This document shows positions 44,556 through 54,488 of a DNA stretch of 55,936 bases, piece by piece. The notes under the pieces were generated by a model. It had not been told where the DNA came from and did not search any database. It saw only the letters and a list, made by a program, of their open reading frames with translations. The stretch's first letter is position 1. Each line of letters begins with the position of its first letter. Position numbers and translations under genes: made by a program. This stretch comes from Bacteroidota bacterium (GTDB lineage: Bacteria; Bacteroidota; Bacteroidia; Palsa-965), in the NCBI GenBank assembly GCA_013288325.1, contig JABDCB010000015.1, forward strand, positions 1 through 55,936, written 5' to 3'.

Positions 44556-44579
44556 ATCGTATGTATCCCGAATAAGGGA

Positions 44580-45263
44580 TTATTTTTTCTGCTTGAATGA
44601 CTGGATATAATTAACTACCGCATTAATTTCCTCCGAATTCAAATGATCGCCCACTCCGGGCATGCTTCCTTTTCCATCGGTAACAATGCCTTTCGCTTCC
44701 ATAGCATCCATCGTAGATTTTGTTAAATCTGCCGCCCCGGCCTTGCCAGCCTTACCATCTGATCCATGACAAGCTACACAATTGTCAGTGAACAATTTCC
44801 CAGCACGGGCTACATTAAATCCATTCGGATCAACAGCGCCTTCAGGAGCCTTAGTCGTATCTGCACTGGGTCCTATCTTGGGTTCACTCACCTCAGTTGA
44901 TGAGGAGCTCTTTTGTTTCTTACTCATCTCTGCCAATCCATAAGCAGCCACAATCAGCAGAAAAGCCAGAAGGGCCAGCCCTTTATTGTTTTTCTTAAAC
45001 CCTACCACGGCAAGCGGAATAGATAAGGCTACTGCCACCAGCTTAATGATCAGCAAGCTCTTTATCTCCGGTATCTGGGTAATGAGATAAATACCGGTAA
45101 CCAGAAAAAGAACACTGATGATCATTTCCGGCACTTTGGTAATCTTCTTTACTTTTTCCAGCCCGGCCGATTTATTCAACAAAAGCAGAGTCGTTTTGAT
45201 CAGATAGATCAATAAAAAGAGGTTTACAGAAATAACGTGGGTCCAGTAGATGGCTTTAAACAT
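44580..45263 (-). CDS. SirB-like membrane domain fused to a c-type cytochrome
   Basis: 227 residues. Four predicted membrane helices in about the first 110 residues (HVISVNLFLLIYLIKTTLLL and others) resemble SirB/CopD-like integral membrane domains. A flexible Ser/Pro-rich linker and a cytochrome c domain with CVACH haem site (about 162-166) and axial Met in GSMPGVGDHL follow. It is likely an inner-membrane-tethered electron carrier facing the periplasm. It is divergent from the amidohydrolase pair, and its redox partners are not in the window. Confidence 0.82.
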   Translation of the reverse strand: MFKAIYWTHVISVNLFLLIYLIKTTLLLLNKSAGLEKVKKITKVPEMIISVLFLVTGIYLITQIPEIKSLLIIKLVAVALSIPLAVVGFKKNNKGLALLAFLLIVAAYGLAEMSKKQKSSSSTEVSEPKIGPSADTTKAPEGAVDPNGFNVARAGKLFTDNCVACHGSDGKAGKAGAADLTKSTMDAMEAKGIVTDGKGSMPGVGDHLNSEEINAVVNYIQSFKQKK

Positions 45264-45400
45264 GGGTTATGGTTTTTTATCCGCTCAAAAATACTAAAAA
45301 TATGCTCCTTATGCCGCTCATCCCAAGTCTGTACCTTATTATCAAAAAAAATCTACTTTTGCCCGGATGGGTGCCATCTCCCATTATTTTGTCTGATAAT

Positions 45401-48400
45401 ATGAAAAAACTAACGCTGCTTTTCTTTTTAGGCACCTGTCTGGCAAGCCAGGCTCAGGAAACATTTCCTGTTAACGGGCCTTTTAATAAAACCCATACCT
45501 ACTATGCATTTACACATGCACAGCTGGTAGTGGACTACCAGACTGTTATTGCGGACGCAACCCTTCTTATCAAAGACGGGATCATTGTGGAAGCCGGAAC
45601 ATCTGTAACAATCCCCAAGGGAGCCGTTGTAAGTGATATGACTGGTAAATCAATCTATCCTTCTTTTATTGATGCCTATACTACCTATGGAATTCCGGAA
45701 CCGGACAAAAGCCGTAAATCGTTTGGAATGCCTCAGTATGAAAGCTCCAAAAAGGGTGCTTATAACTGGAATCAGGCTATCCGGCCGGAAACCGATGCAG
45801 TAAATATGTTTAATGCCGATTCAAAAGCAGCTGATGAACTCCGAAAAATGGGCTTTGGCGCCGCCCTTTCTCTTCAAAAAGATGGCATAGCCCGGGGATC
45901 TGCTGTTTTTGTATTCCTGGGTGATGGACCCGATCAGGAACAGGTAATAAAAGAAAAAGCCGCCGCTTGTTACTCATTCGACAAAGGAACCTCTACCCAA
46001 AACAATCCCGAATCGCTGATGGGTGCCATTGCCCTGCTAAGACAAACCTATTACGACGCTACCTGGTATGCTCAGGTTAAAAACAGAAAAGAAACCAATA
46101 TCAGTCTTGAAGCCTTCAACAATCTTCAGTCCCTCCCACAGGTATTTGAATCCAACGACAAATTAAATGACTTACGAGCCGATAAAATAGGCAAGGAGTT
46201 TCAGGTAAAATATATTATCAAAGGAGCCGGTAATGAATATCAACGCCTGGATGATATACAAGCCACCTTTGATAAGTTTATCCTGCCCCTCAATTTCCCT
46301 ATGGCTTATGATGTGGAAGATCCTTATGATGCTTCTCTGGTATCACTTACCGAATTGAAACATTGGGAAATGGCCCCCCTCAATCCCGGAGCCTTTGCCA
46401 AAAGAGGTATTTCTTTTGCACTTACCACATCGGATCTGAAAGACAAAAAAGACTTCTGGAAAAATCTTCGCAAAGCCATTGAATACGGACTGGATGAAAA
46501 AAATGCACTAAAAGCATTGACTGCTGTTCCTGCAGAAATGCTGGGGCTCTCGGACAAACTCGGAGCACTTAAGCCTGGAATGAAAGCCGATTTCCTGATT
46601 ACGTCCGGAAATATTTTTGATGAGAAAAGTATTCTGTTTGAAAACTGGGTAGATGGTCGCCCTTACATTATTACCAACCGGAATATTGCCGATTTGCGCG
46701 GCACATTTGATCTGAAAGCGGGAGATCATACTTACAAACTTAAAATCAGCGGAGAGCAGGACAAACCAAAAGGACAACTCTATCTGACAGACACCATGAA
46801 AGTAAATGCGTCTGTGATAGAAAAAGGAAACAGCGTGTCCATATCCTGGGAAGTTAAAAGTCAGGGTACAACCCGGCTGGGAGGAAATATTGTAACGAGT
46901 CCGCTTTCTATGTCAGGAAATGGCCAACAGCCTGATGGCACCTGGATGCAATGGACTGCTACCTTGCAGGAAGCCTTTAAACCCGAACCGGTTAAAAAAG
47001 ATACGGTTAAAAAGGTGTTGCCAAAAATAGAAGATGTTATTTACCCTTTCTGTGCCTATGGACGCAAAGCCGACACCCGCGACGTAGGGGAGAAAGCAAC
47101 AGACAAAGCGAAGGATATATACAAAGAGGCGCGCAACAAACCGGTAGATCATTATGAAGGTATTCTGATTAAAAATGTAACGGTATGGACGAATGAAGCG
47201 GAAGGTATTCAAACAAACAAATGCGTTTATATCACCGGTGACAAAATTGTACGCATAGCCGACAAGATAGATGTTCCTAATCTGGCTCTTGTGAAAGTGA
47301 TTGACGGCAGTGGTAAATACCTCACACCGGGTATCATTGACGAACACTCTCATATAGCAATCAGCAATGGGGTAAACGAAGGTTCTCAGGCATCAAGCGC
47401 CGAAGTAAGGATCGGAGATGTGGTGAATTCGGAAGATATCAATATCTACCGGCAGCTGGCAGGAGGCGTTACCGCAGCTCAGCTGCTTCATGGATCGGCC
47501 AACCCGATCGGAGGCCAATCGGCTCTCATCAAGCTTCGTTGGGGCAAAGCTCCCGAGGAGCTTAAAATTAAAAATGCCGACGGGTTCATCAAATTTGCGC
47601 TGGGTGAAAATGTGAAACAAAGCAACTGGGGAGATTTTAATGTGATCCGTTATCCTCAAACACGTATGGGTGTTGAACAGGTATTTGCCGATTGCTTTAT
47701 AAGAGCCCGTGAGTATGATCAGAAGATGAAAGCTTATGCCGGTCAATCAGAAAAGGACAGGATTAAAAACGGCGGTCCGCGCCGCGATCTGGAGCTGGAT
47801 GCTCTGGCAGAGATACTGAACAAAAAACGTTTTATTACCTGTCACTCCTATGTACAGAGTGAAGTGAATATGCTGATGCGCCTGGGCGACTCGCTTGGTT
47901 TTAAGGTAAACACGTTCACCCATATATTGGAAGGGTATAAAGTAGCCGACAAAATGAAAGCACGCAATATAGGAGCCTCTACTTTCTCCGACTGGTGGGC
48001 TTATAAAATGGAAGTAAAGGATGCTATCCCTTACAATGGTGCCATCCTATATAATGCCGGTTTGGTGGTAGCTTATAATTCCGATGATGCTGAAATGGCC
48101 CGCCGTCTGAATCAGGAAGCTGCAAAAGCCGTCAAATATGGCAATGTTCCGGAAACAGAAGCTTTTAAATTCGTAACCCTCAATCCGGCTAAGCTCCTTC
48201 ATCTGGATAACAAAATGGGAAGTATAAAAGTGGGCAAGGATGCTGATGTGGTGCTATGGTCCGACAATCCGCTTTCAGTATATGCCAAAGCTGAAAAAAC
48301 TATTATTGATGGTATTATCTATTACGATATGGATGAAGACAAACAAATGCAGGAAGATTTGCTGAGAGAGCGGGCACGCATTATCCAGGAAATGATTCGT

Positions 48401-48496
48401 GAAAAAAACGGAGGAGCCCCTGTCAGCAAACCCCGTCCTAAACGGCCTCATCTTTACACATGTGATGATATCAGCTCCGATTATATGACGGAATAA
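45401..48496 (+). CDS. Two-domain amidohydrolase, secreted; N-terminal half degenerate
   Basis: 1031 residues from MKKLTLLFFL; earlier in-frame starts precede the signal peptide. The signal peptide ends ASQAQ. The N-terminal half (about 25-480) resembles an amidohydrolase but reads SIYPSFIDAYTTYGI where HxH metal ligands should be. The C-terminal half (about 600-1000) has LTPGIIDEHSHIAIS (HxH), GGVTAAQLLHGSANPIGGQS, CHSYVQSE, THILEGYKVADKM and YNSDDAEM, consistent with an imidazolonepropionase-like metal-dependent hydrolase. It is probably periplasmic. It forms a tandem pair with the gene at 48581. The substrate is unknown. Confidence 0.85.
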   Translation: MKKLTLLFFLGTCLASQAQETFPVNGPFNKTHTYYAFTHAQLVVDYQTVIADATLLIKDGIIVEAGTSVTIPKGAVVSDMTGKSIYPSFIDAYTTYGIPEPDKSRKSFGMPQYESSKKGAYNWNQAIRPETDAVNMFNADSKAADELRKMGFGAALSLQKDGIARGSAVFVFLGDGPDQEQVIKEKAAACYSFDKGTSTQNNPESLMGAIALLRQTYYDATWYAQVKNRKETNISLEAFNNLQSLPQVFESNDKLNDLRADKIGKEFQVKYIIKGAGNEYQRLDDIQATFDKFILPLNFPMAYDVEDPYDASLVSLTELKHWEMAPLNPGAFAKRGISFALTTSDLKDKKDFWKNLRKAIEYGLDEKNALKALTAVPAEMLGLSDKLGALKPGMKADFLITSGNIFDEKSILFENWVDGRPYIITNRNIADLRGTFDLKAGDHTYKLKISGEQDKPKGQLYLTDTMKVNASVIEKGNSVSISWEVKSQGTTRLGGNIVTSPLSMSGNGQQPDGTWMQWTATLQEAFKPEPVKKDTVKKVLPKIEDVIYPFCAYGRKADTRDVGEKATDKAKDIYKEARNKPVDHYEGILIKNVTVWTNEAEGIQTNKCVYITGDKIVRIADKIDVPNLALVKVIDGSGKYLTPGIIDEHSHIAISNGVNEGSQASSAEVRIGDVVNSEDINIYRQLAGGVTAAQLLHGSANPIGGQSALIKLRWGKAPEELKIKNADGFIKFALGENVKQSNWGDFNVIRYPQTRMGVEQVFADCFIRAREYDQKMKAYAGQSEKDRIKNGGPRRDLELDALAEILNKKRFITCHSYVQSEVNMLMRLGDSLGFKVNTFTHILEGYKVADKMKARNIGASTFSDWWAYKMEVKDAIPYNGAILYNAGLVVAYNSDDAEMARRLNQEAAKAVKYGNVPETEAFKFVTLNPAKLLHLDNKMGSIKVGKDADVVLWSDNPLSVYAKAEKTIIDGIIYYDMDEDKQMQEDLLRERARIIQEMIREKNGGAPVSKPRPKRPHLYTCDDISSDYMTE

Positions 48497-48580
48497 GGAC
48501 CCATTATCACAAGCCTGTTCAAATATTGCATTTAATTAATAATAGAACAACCTGTTCAACCGTACTAAAATAAATTATCC

Positions 48581-49924
48581 ATGCACAGTCATTCTCCGTT
48601 TCAAGGACTTAACAAATGCTATGCAAGCAGCCTGTTCTTACTCTGCCTGTCACTTTTTTCTTCTTTACTACAAGGCCAGAATCCCTATCCGGCAGCAGCG
48701 CAAAGCAAAAGCATTCTGATCCTGAATGGTACCGCTCATTTGGGTAACGGACAGGTAATAGAAAATGCAGCCATCGGTTTCAGAAACGGTAAGATAGATC
48801 TGGTGGCCGATGCTACTACCATCAAACTGGCAGCAAATGCTTATGACACAACCATCAGCGCAGTGGGCAAACAAATTTATCCGGGGTTCATTGCACCCAA
48901 TACCACCATCGGTCTTATCGAGATTGAAGCCGTCAGGGCTACTGTTGATGACCGGGAAACAGGTGCCATCAATCCCAATGTACGTGCGCTGACTACTTTT
49001 AATTCGGATTCCAAAATAATTCCGACGATGCGTACCAATGGTGTGTTGATGGCCCAGATAGCTCCTCATGGAGGCTTATTAGCAGGCACCTCTTCTGTTA
49101 TGGAAATGGATGGGTGGAACTGGGAAGACATGGCTTACCGCACTGATGATGGTGTATACATGTCCTGGCCCAAACAACAAAGCCGCACGTATACAGATGA
49201 CGGACCGGGGCCGCTCATGCCCAATAATGATTTCAGCAAACAGGTAGTGGATCTTCAAAAGTTTTTTACCGATGCAAAAGCATATTGTCAAAGTGAGAAG
49301 AATGAAGAAAAAAATATCCGGTTTGAAGCGTTGAGAAATATATTCAATGGAACTGAAAATTTATATATCCGGGCCGATAATGTGAAAGAGATTACCGAAT
49401 CCATCGATTTTGCCAATGCTTATGGCATCAAAAACATCACCCTCGTGGGGGCGATGGATTCGTGGATGGTAACTCCTTTGCTGAAATCTAATCAGGTAAA
49501 AGTTATTCTGGGCCGGGTGCATAGTCTTCCCGACAAAAATGATGATGCCGTGGATCTTCCTTTCCGTGTACCCTTTTTACTTCATCAGGCAGGGATTGTT
49601 TATTGTCTGTGTCAGGAAGGTGATCAGGAATATCATCAGAACCGGAACCTTCCTTTTAATGCAGGAACTACTGCAGCTTATGGATTAAGCAAAGAAGAGG
49701 CGCTGAGCTCTATTACACTTAATGCCGCTAAAATTCTGGGTATCGACAAAACGACCGGCTCCCTGGAACCCGGTAAAGATGCTACCTTATTTATCTCCGG
49801 TGGCGATGCCCTTGATATGCGTACCAATCAGGTTCAGGCTGCATTTATACGCGGCAAAAAACTGGATATGAATAACGAACAAAAAGCGTTGTACGAACGA
49901 TATAAAAAGAAATACGGGCAATAG
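48581..49924 (+). CDS. Amidohydrolase-like protein lacking metal ligands
   Basis: 447 residues. A signal sequence comes near the N-terminus (LFLLCLSLFSSLLQGQN). The amidohydrolase fold is visible in ILNGTAHLGNGQVIENAAIG, then QIYPGFIAPNTTIGLIEIEA, and in ALSSITLNAAKILGIDKTTG with GSLEPGKDATLFI. The HxH ligand site is APNTTIG, and no compensating His pairs are seen, so it is probably non-catalytic. It resembles the degenerate N-terminal half of its neighbour and may form a complex with it. Confidence 0.8.
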   Translation: MHSHSPFQGLNKCYASSLFLLCLSLFSSLLQGQNPYPAAAQSKSILILNGTAHLGNGQVIENAAIGFRNGKIDLVADATTIKLAANAYDTTISAVGKQIYPGFIAPNTTIGLIEIEAVRATVDDRETGAINPNVRALTTFNSDSKIIPTMRTNGVLMAQIAPHGGLLAGTSSVMEMDGWNWEDMAYRTDDGVYMSWPKQQSRTYTDDGPGPLMPNNDFSKQVVDLQKFFTDAKAYCQSEKNEEKNIRFEALRNIFNGTENLYIRADNVKEITESIDFANAYGIKNITLVGAMDSWMVTPLLKSNQVKVILGRVHSLPDKNDDAVDLPFRVPFLLHQAGIVYCLCQEGDQEYHQNRNLPFNAGTTAAYGLSKEEALSSITLNAAKILGIDKTTGSLEPGKDATLFISGGDALDMRTNQVQAAFIRGKKLDMNNEQKALYERYKKKYGQ

Positions 49925-49938
49925 TTTTCTGCTTACCC

Positions 49939-50607
49939 TTATTTACCGGTATGAAAATCCTTGAGATAGCTGGGAACAAAATAGGCTATATCTTCTCTTT
50001 GTCCTGCCTGGAAGGCTTTCTCTGAAAGGTCAATCATAAACTGAGCGGAAGGCTCCAGATGATCTACAAACACTGCATTAGGGTGATGAATCAGTTCTTT
50101 GCACTTCGCTGCCCCATCACCAAAAAACATAATTTTCTGCCGGTCCAGCTCAGCCTTGAATGAATTGATGTCTATAATAACAGCTCCCGGAGCCATTACT
50201 TCGCTCCCTTTATCATCATACAAAGCACAATATACTTCCATGCGCCTGGCATCCAGCATAGGACAATAAAGACCTGTATGTTGCACCTGCTGCTTACACC
50301 CTGCCGTAAGGGCTTCCAATGTTCCGATTGCAATAAGGGGCTTTTCAAGTGCATAACAAAGTCCTTTGGCAACAGAAACGCCTATTCTAAGACCGGTATA
50401 AGAACCCGGTCCTTTGCTCACGGCCACTGCATCGATATCCTTTAATTGAATACCTGCAGTATCAAAAACGGATTGAATAAACAGGGTAAGATTCTCGGCG
50501 TGTGTATATTCTCCTCCCTGCTCCTTCAATGCAAGCAGTTTCCCTGCCGAAGAAAGGGCAACGGAACACATGCGTGTAGAGGTTTCAAGATTAAGGATAA
50601 TCGGCAT
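49939..50607 (-). CDS. tsaB: tRNA threonylcarbamoyladenosine biosynthesis protein TsaB
   Basis: 222 residues. LNLETSTRMCSVALSSAGK, then GGEYTHAENL and VSKGPGSYTGLRIGVSVAKG are the TsaB signatures. It activates TsaD in making the t6A modification at position 37 of ANN-decoding tRNAs. It lies 46 bases after the efflux adaptor on the same strand, with no functional link evident. Confidence 0.95.
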   Translation of the reverse strand: MPIILNLETSTRMCSVALSSAGKLLALKEQGGEYTHAENLTLFIQSVFDTAGIQLKDIDAVAVSKGPGSYTGLRIGVSVAKGLCYALEKPLIAIGTLEALTAGCKQQVQHTGLYCPMLDARRMEVYCALYDDKGSEVMAPGAVIIDINSFKAELDRQKIMFFGDGAAKCKELIHHPNAVFVDHLEPSAQFMIDLSEKAFQAGQREDIAYFVPSYLKDFHTGK

Positions 50608-50653
50608 AGAGGTACCGGATCAGGAAATTGAAAAGGAAAGACAGCAACTGGTC

Positions 50654-52027
50654 CTACTTCTCTTTGTTTTTGTACAACATCTCTTTTTCTACTTTTTTCA
50701 CTTTCGAGCCGTCTTTCAGCGTTTTGGATATAGCCGTATAAGGGGCGGATACCACCTGATCACCTTCTTTAAGACCATCCAGTATCTGAAAATAATTGGC
50801 ATCCTGAATACCTGTTTTTACTTTTCGCAATTGTACTTTGCCGTTATTAAAAACAAATACGCATTCCTTTGGCTTTAGCTCATCCAGTGTTTTCTTTTCT
50901 TCTTTATTTTTCTCGTCCTTTACTACCAACTCCTCATCGTCATTGTTCTGCTTCTTCTTGTCTTTGCCTGTTTCGGCACTATCGCTGCGGGTAGTAACAG
51001 ATTGAATAGGAACAGAAAGCACATGTTTCTCTGATTTGGTACGTATGTCAACGGTAGCCGACATACCCGTACGGAACGGTGACAAATGAGGGTTCCGTGC
51101 ATCCATCAGATCCTGATAAGAAACAGACAGGATCCTTATTTTCACAGTAAAATTGGTTACCTGATCGGTGGATACACCGGTGGTGTTTGCAGAATTGGCA
51201 ACCTCTGTTACAATTCCCTTGAATTTCCGGCTGTGATAAGCATCCACTTCAATATCTGCTGTATCTGCATTGTGGATCCTTACAATGTCATTTTCATTTA
51301 CATCTACGTTTACTTCCATCGCATTCAAATCAGCAATAGTCATCATTTCCGTACCAGCCATCTGCGATGTCCCCACCACACGTTCTCCTTTTTCAACGTT
51401 GAGCTTGGTAATGGTACCTGAAACAGGTGAATAAATATTAGTCTTAGCCAGATTATCCGTTGCTTCTTTCAAAGAGGCTTCGCTGCTCTTAACGGTAAAC
51501 TCAGCGGCGCGTACATTCTCTTCCGAAGCCTCCACATCTGCTTTTGCTCCTTCGTATGATGCTTTGGCGGCATCAAAATCAGACTGGGAAATCGTTTGTT
51601 GATCAAACAACTTTTTATTTCTTACATAAACAGATTCCAGATTAGCTTCACTTGCCTGACTCTGTAAAAGCCGCGCTTTGGAATTCTCCAGCTGGGCCCT
51701 GGACATGTTTACAGATGCAGCCATTCTGTCAACAGTGGACTGATAAATAACCGGATTAATCCGTACCAGCAAATCGCCTTTTTGAACCTTGGCTCCTTCC
51801 TTGAAAGGAAGCTCTACAATTTCACCCGATACATCGGAGCTTATTTTGACACCTACTTCAGGCTGTACTTTTCCATTGGCCGAAACGGTTTCCGTAATAT
51901 CCCTGTTCGCGGCTTTCTCCAGTACCACATCTGTGGTGATCCCTGCGCTGGATGTAAAAAGGATCAGCAGTACGATTATTGCCAATGCGGGAATCCCGAC
52001 ATACAACAACAGTTTTTTGGTATTCAT
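50654..52027 (-). CDS. MacA/HlyD-type efflux adaptor
   Basis: 457 residues. One N-terminal membrane helix (LLLYVGIPALAIIVLLILF) precedes a lipoyl half (VSGEIVELPFKEGAKVQKGD), a helical hairpin (about 95-185), and the returning half SPVSGTITKLNVEKGERVVG. Barrel and MP domains have an inserted charged segment (KDKKKQNNDDEELVVKDEKN) at about 360-380. It follows a TolC-like gene by 6 bases. No MacB-type ATPase/permease is adjacent, so its transporter must be encoded elsewhere. Confidence 0.88.
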   Translation of the reverse strand: MNTKKLLLYVGIPALAIIVLLILFTSSAGITTDVVLEKAANRDITETVSANGKVQPEVGVKISSDVSGEIVELPFKEGAKVQKGDLLVRINPVIYQSTVDRMAASVNMSRAQLENSKARLLQSQASEANLESVYVRNKKLFDQQTISQSDFDAAKASYEGAKADVEASEENVRAAEFTVKSSEASLKEATDNLAKTNIYSPVSGTITKLNVEKGERVVGTSQMAGTEMMTIADLNAMEVNVDVNENDIVRIHNADTADIEVDAYHSRKFKGIVTEVANSANTTGVSTDQVTNFTVKIRILSVSYQDLMDARNPHLSPFRTGMSATVDIRTKSEKHVLSVPIQSVTTRSDSAETGKDKKKQNNDDEELVVKDEKNKEEKKTLDELKPKECVFVFNNGKVQLRKVKTGIQDANYFQILDGLKEGDQVVSAPYTAISKTLKDGSKVKKVEKEMLYKNKEK

Positions 52028-52033
52028 ATGCTT

Positions 52034-53473
52034 TTATAATGTGAGGGGTTTGCCCTGGTAAAAATCAAGCACCTTGACCTTAAATATATAGTCGTATTTG
52101 GCCTGAAGTAAGTCGGATTCAGCTTTAACCAGCTTATTTTTTGCATCATCGTATTCAAAAGAATTAAGCAGGCCCACATTAAATTTCTGATCTGCATATT
52201 TGAATGATTCCTTGTTGGCGTCCACTGCTTTCATCGTTGCCTGATATTTAATCAACGCAGCATGTGCATCGGCATAGGCCTGTTGAATGGTTTTGCGAAG
52301 CTGTAGTTTCTGAATTTGCAGATTCAGATCTGCATTTTGCAGCTGTAGTTTAGCTTTCTCAATGTTGGTATGCGTTTGCCACCCATTGAATATCGGAATA
52401 CTAAGATTCAAACCTATACTTCTGTTAAAATTGGAAGTGAGCTGATCGTTGAAAGGTGTAACCTTTGTTTGTGCCGAATAAATTGGAGTCAATACCTGCT
52501 GGGCGCCAGTGGTAATTTCCCCGTTAGGATAATAACCTGTAATAGTGGGTATACCCGCCAGTTGCTCATCAGCTCCTGAATAACCTGTTCCGATAGCTGC
52601 ATTTAAAGAAAGACGGGGAGCAATACCTCCCTTTGCAATCTTAAGCTGCATCTCGTAGCTTTTGAGTTTGTATTCGGCGCTTTTTACTATCGGTTGTCCT
52701 TGCAATGCAGCTGTATATATTTGTGTGGCGCTCATGGTGAGCAATGATTCCGATGGAACACCCAGATCGGGCTTTACAATACTAAACGATCCGACGCTGT
52801 CCAGGTCAAGCAGCTGTACCAGGCTCAAGTAAGAAAGATCAACCTGGTTCTGAGCATTCGATTCTGACAGTTCGTCGGTTGCCAGCTGAGCAAGGAGCTG
52901 TAAAAGATTACCCCGGGCCTGTGCTCCGGCATCCACCAGCTTGCGTGTCCTTTCAACCTGGATCTGTGAAATCCCAACCTGGTTATGTGCCACAGCAAGT
53001 AACTCATCATTAAACAGAATCTGGAGATATGCATTGGCAATATTCAGGGAAATATCATTTTTCATTTTGTCGACATCCTCTTTGCTCGACAACAAATCAT
53101 ACTGTCCTTGTTTAATCGTATTGATTTTTTGCATTCCATTGTATAGAACCACACCGCTGCTCAATGAAAAGTTTTCGGACAAAACAAGATTCGTGGCAAA
53201 CTCGTTTGTGTAAAGGTCTATCGTGCGGCCAAAATTATAATTGTGTGCTGCATTCCCGTTAAGGGTAGGAAGAAGGTTGGCCCTGTATTGGGTCAATGAC
53301 ACCTCATTGGTTTCGCGGGTTATCTCCGTTTGCCGTACCTGAAGATTATTCTTCACGGCATAATCAATACACTGCTGCAACGACCAGGGTGTACCCGTTG
53401 TTTGAGCAGTAAAAAGCAGGGGAAGAAAAAGAAAACCAATTAAAAACAGTCGAAAACAAATAACTTTTGCCAT
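52034..53473 (-). CDS. TolC-family outer-membrane efflux protein
   Basis: 479 residues from MAKVICFRLF; an earlier in-frame start at 53536 precedes the signal peptide. The signal peptide ends LLFTAQ. The body opens WSLQQCIDYAVKNNLQVRQ, the usual TolC-like repeat start. The second repeat has SYEMQLKIAKGGIAPRLSLN and QAYADAHAALIKYQATMKAV. It forms the outer-membrane channel with the adjacent adaptor. It could also serve the RiPP exporter, but that is speculation. Confidence 0.9.
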   Translation of the reverse strand: MAKVICFRLFLIGFLFLPLLFTAQTTGTPWSLQQCIDYAVKNNLQVRQTEITRETNEVSLTQYRANLLPTLNGNAAHNYNFGRTIDLYTNEFATNLVLSENFSLSSGVVLYNGMQKINTIKQGQYDLLSSKEDVDKMKNDISLNIANAYLQILFNDELLAVAHNQVGISQIQVERTRKLVDAGAQARGNLLQLLAQLATDELSESNAQNQVDLSYLSLVQLLDLDSVGSFSIVKPDLGVPSESLLTMSATQIYTAALQGQPIVKSAEYKLKSYEMQLKIAKGGIAPRLSLNAAIGTGYSGADEQLAGIPTITGYYPNGEITTGAQQVLTPIYSAQTKVTPFNDQLTSNFNRSIGLNLSIPIFNGWQTHTNIEKAKLQLQNADLNLQIQKLQLRKTIQQAYADAHAALIKYQATMKAVDANKESFKYADQKFNVGLLNSFEYDDAKNKLVKAESDLLQAKYDYIFKVKVLDFYQGKPLTL

Positions 53474-53615
53474 TATTTTAATAATAAAAACGATCAAATG
53501 TACGGATTCCGGTCGTATTTGAGCATCTCCCATCAATTACCTGATTTGAAATGGTATAAACGGTCTTTTGACCCTGTCAAGCGGTCGTTTTTTTTAACAG
53601 AAATGCCGGAATTGA

Positions 53616-53623
53616 TATCTTTG
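53616..53623 (+). promoter_or_regulatory. -7 promoter element (TATCTTTG)
   Basis: An exact TAnnTTTG match 16 bases before ATG 53640. A T-run about 20 bases upstream may serve as a weak -33 region. Confidence 0.55.
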
Positions 53624-53639
53624 AAATAAAATTAACGTC

Positions 53640-54413
53640 ATGAAACAACTTTTCCTCCTGCCCTTATTAGGGGTACTCCTGATTTGTAATCCTGCTTTGG
53701 CGCAGAATGGAGTAATTTTTCAATACAAAATCAACTCCAGCGAAGGCGGAACAGGTACTGTTAAAGGCTATTATGCCGATGGCAGCTTCCGTTCGGAAGT
53801 GGCTATAACAATGCCTCAGATGCCCAACGGTGGCATTAATATGGTGAGCTTTGTCCAAAAGGATAAACCTACTACCAGTATCCAGCTTAATGACAAAAAT
53901 AAAACCTATACCGAGCGTGAAATAAAAGAACGCCCTGATACTTCAAAAGGTGCGGAGGCTACTGTCAAAATTCTGGGGAATGAAAAAATAGGAAAATACA
54001 ATTGTATTCATTCACAGGTAACACAGAATAATCATGTTTCTGAATTCTGGATGACCCGTGAAATTCCTGAATATGAAAAATACAGCTCTGTTCACCGCGG
54101 AAGTCGCTATATGGGACGGGGCAATACCATGGCAGCACTTAAAAATGCCAATGCCGATGGGTTTTTGGTTAAGACTTTTTCAAAAGATATGAGAGGGGTT
54201 GAAACCAGTGTGGAACTTGAAAGCTTTGAGAGCGGTACCGTTAGCGCTGACAAATTTGTTATCCCTGATGGGTATACCAAAGCAGCTGCCCCTGAAAAAG
54301 GAGCCGGTGCCGGACCTGGTGGTGTGGATTATAACAAGCTCAAGGATATGACTCCTGAGGAGCGTCAGAAATTTATCGATAACCTTAAGAAACAACAGGG
54401 AGGCGGCAACTAA
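53640..54413 (+). CDS. DUF4412-type secreted protein
   Basis: 257 residues. A signal peptide ends PALAQ. A beta-rich domain of the DUF4412 type follows (IFQYKINSSEGGTGTVKGYY, TTSIQLNDKNKTYTEREIKE, KIGKYNCIHSQVTQ, HVSEFWMTREIPEY). The C-terminus is Gly/Pro-rich and then charged (MTPEERQKFIDNLKKQQ). It is probably periplasmic or outer-membrane-associated. No function is known for the family. Confidence 0.8.
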   Translation: MKQLFLLPLLGVLLICNPALAQNGVIFQYKINSSEGGTGTVKGYYADGSFRSEVAITMPQMPNGGINMVSFVQKDKPTTSIQLNDKNKTYTEREIKERPDTSKGAEATVKILGNEKIGKYNCIHSQVTQNNHVSEFWMTREIPEYEKYSSVHRGSRYMGRGNTMAALKNANADGFLVKTFSKDMRGVETSVELESFESGTVSADKFVIPDGYTKAAAPEKGAGAGPGGVDYNKLKDMTPEERQKFIDNLKKQQGGGN

Positions 54414-54488
54414 GTATTTTGAGAACCTGTTTTGATAACACGATGCCAGCTGCGTGGAGAGATCTGTGACTCTATTTAAACGTTTTTT

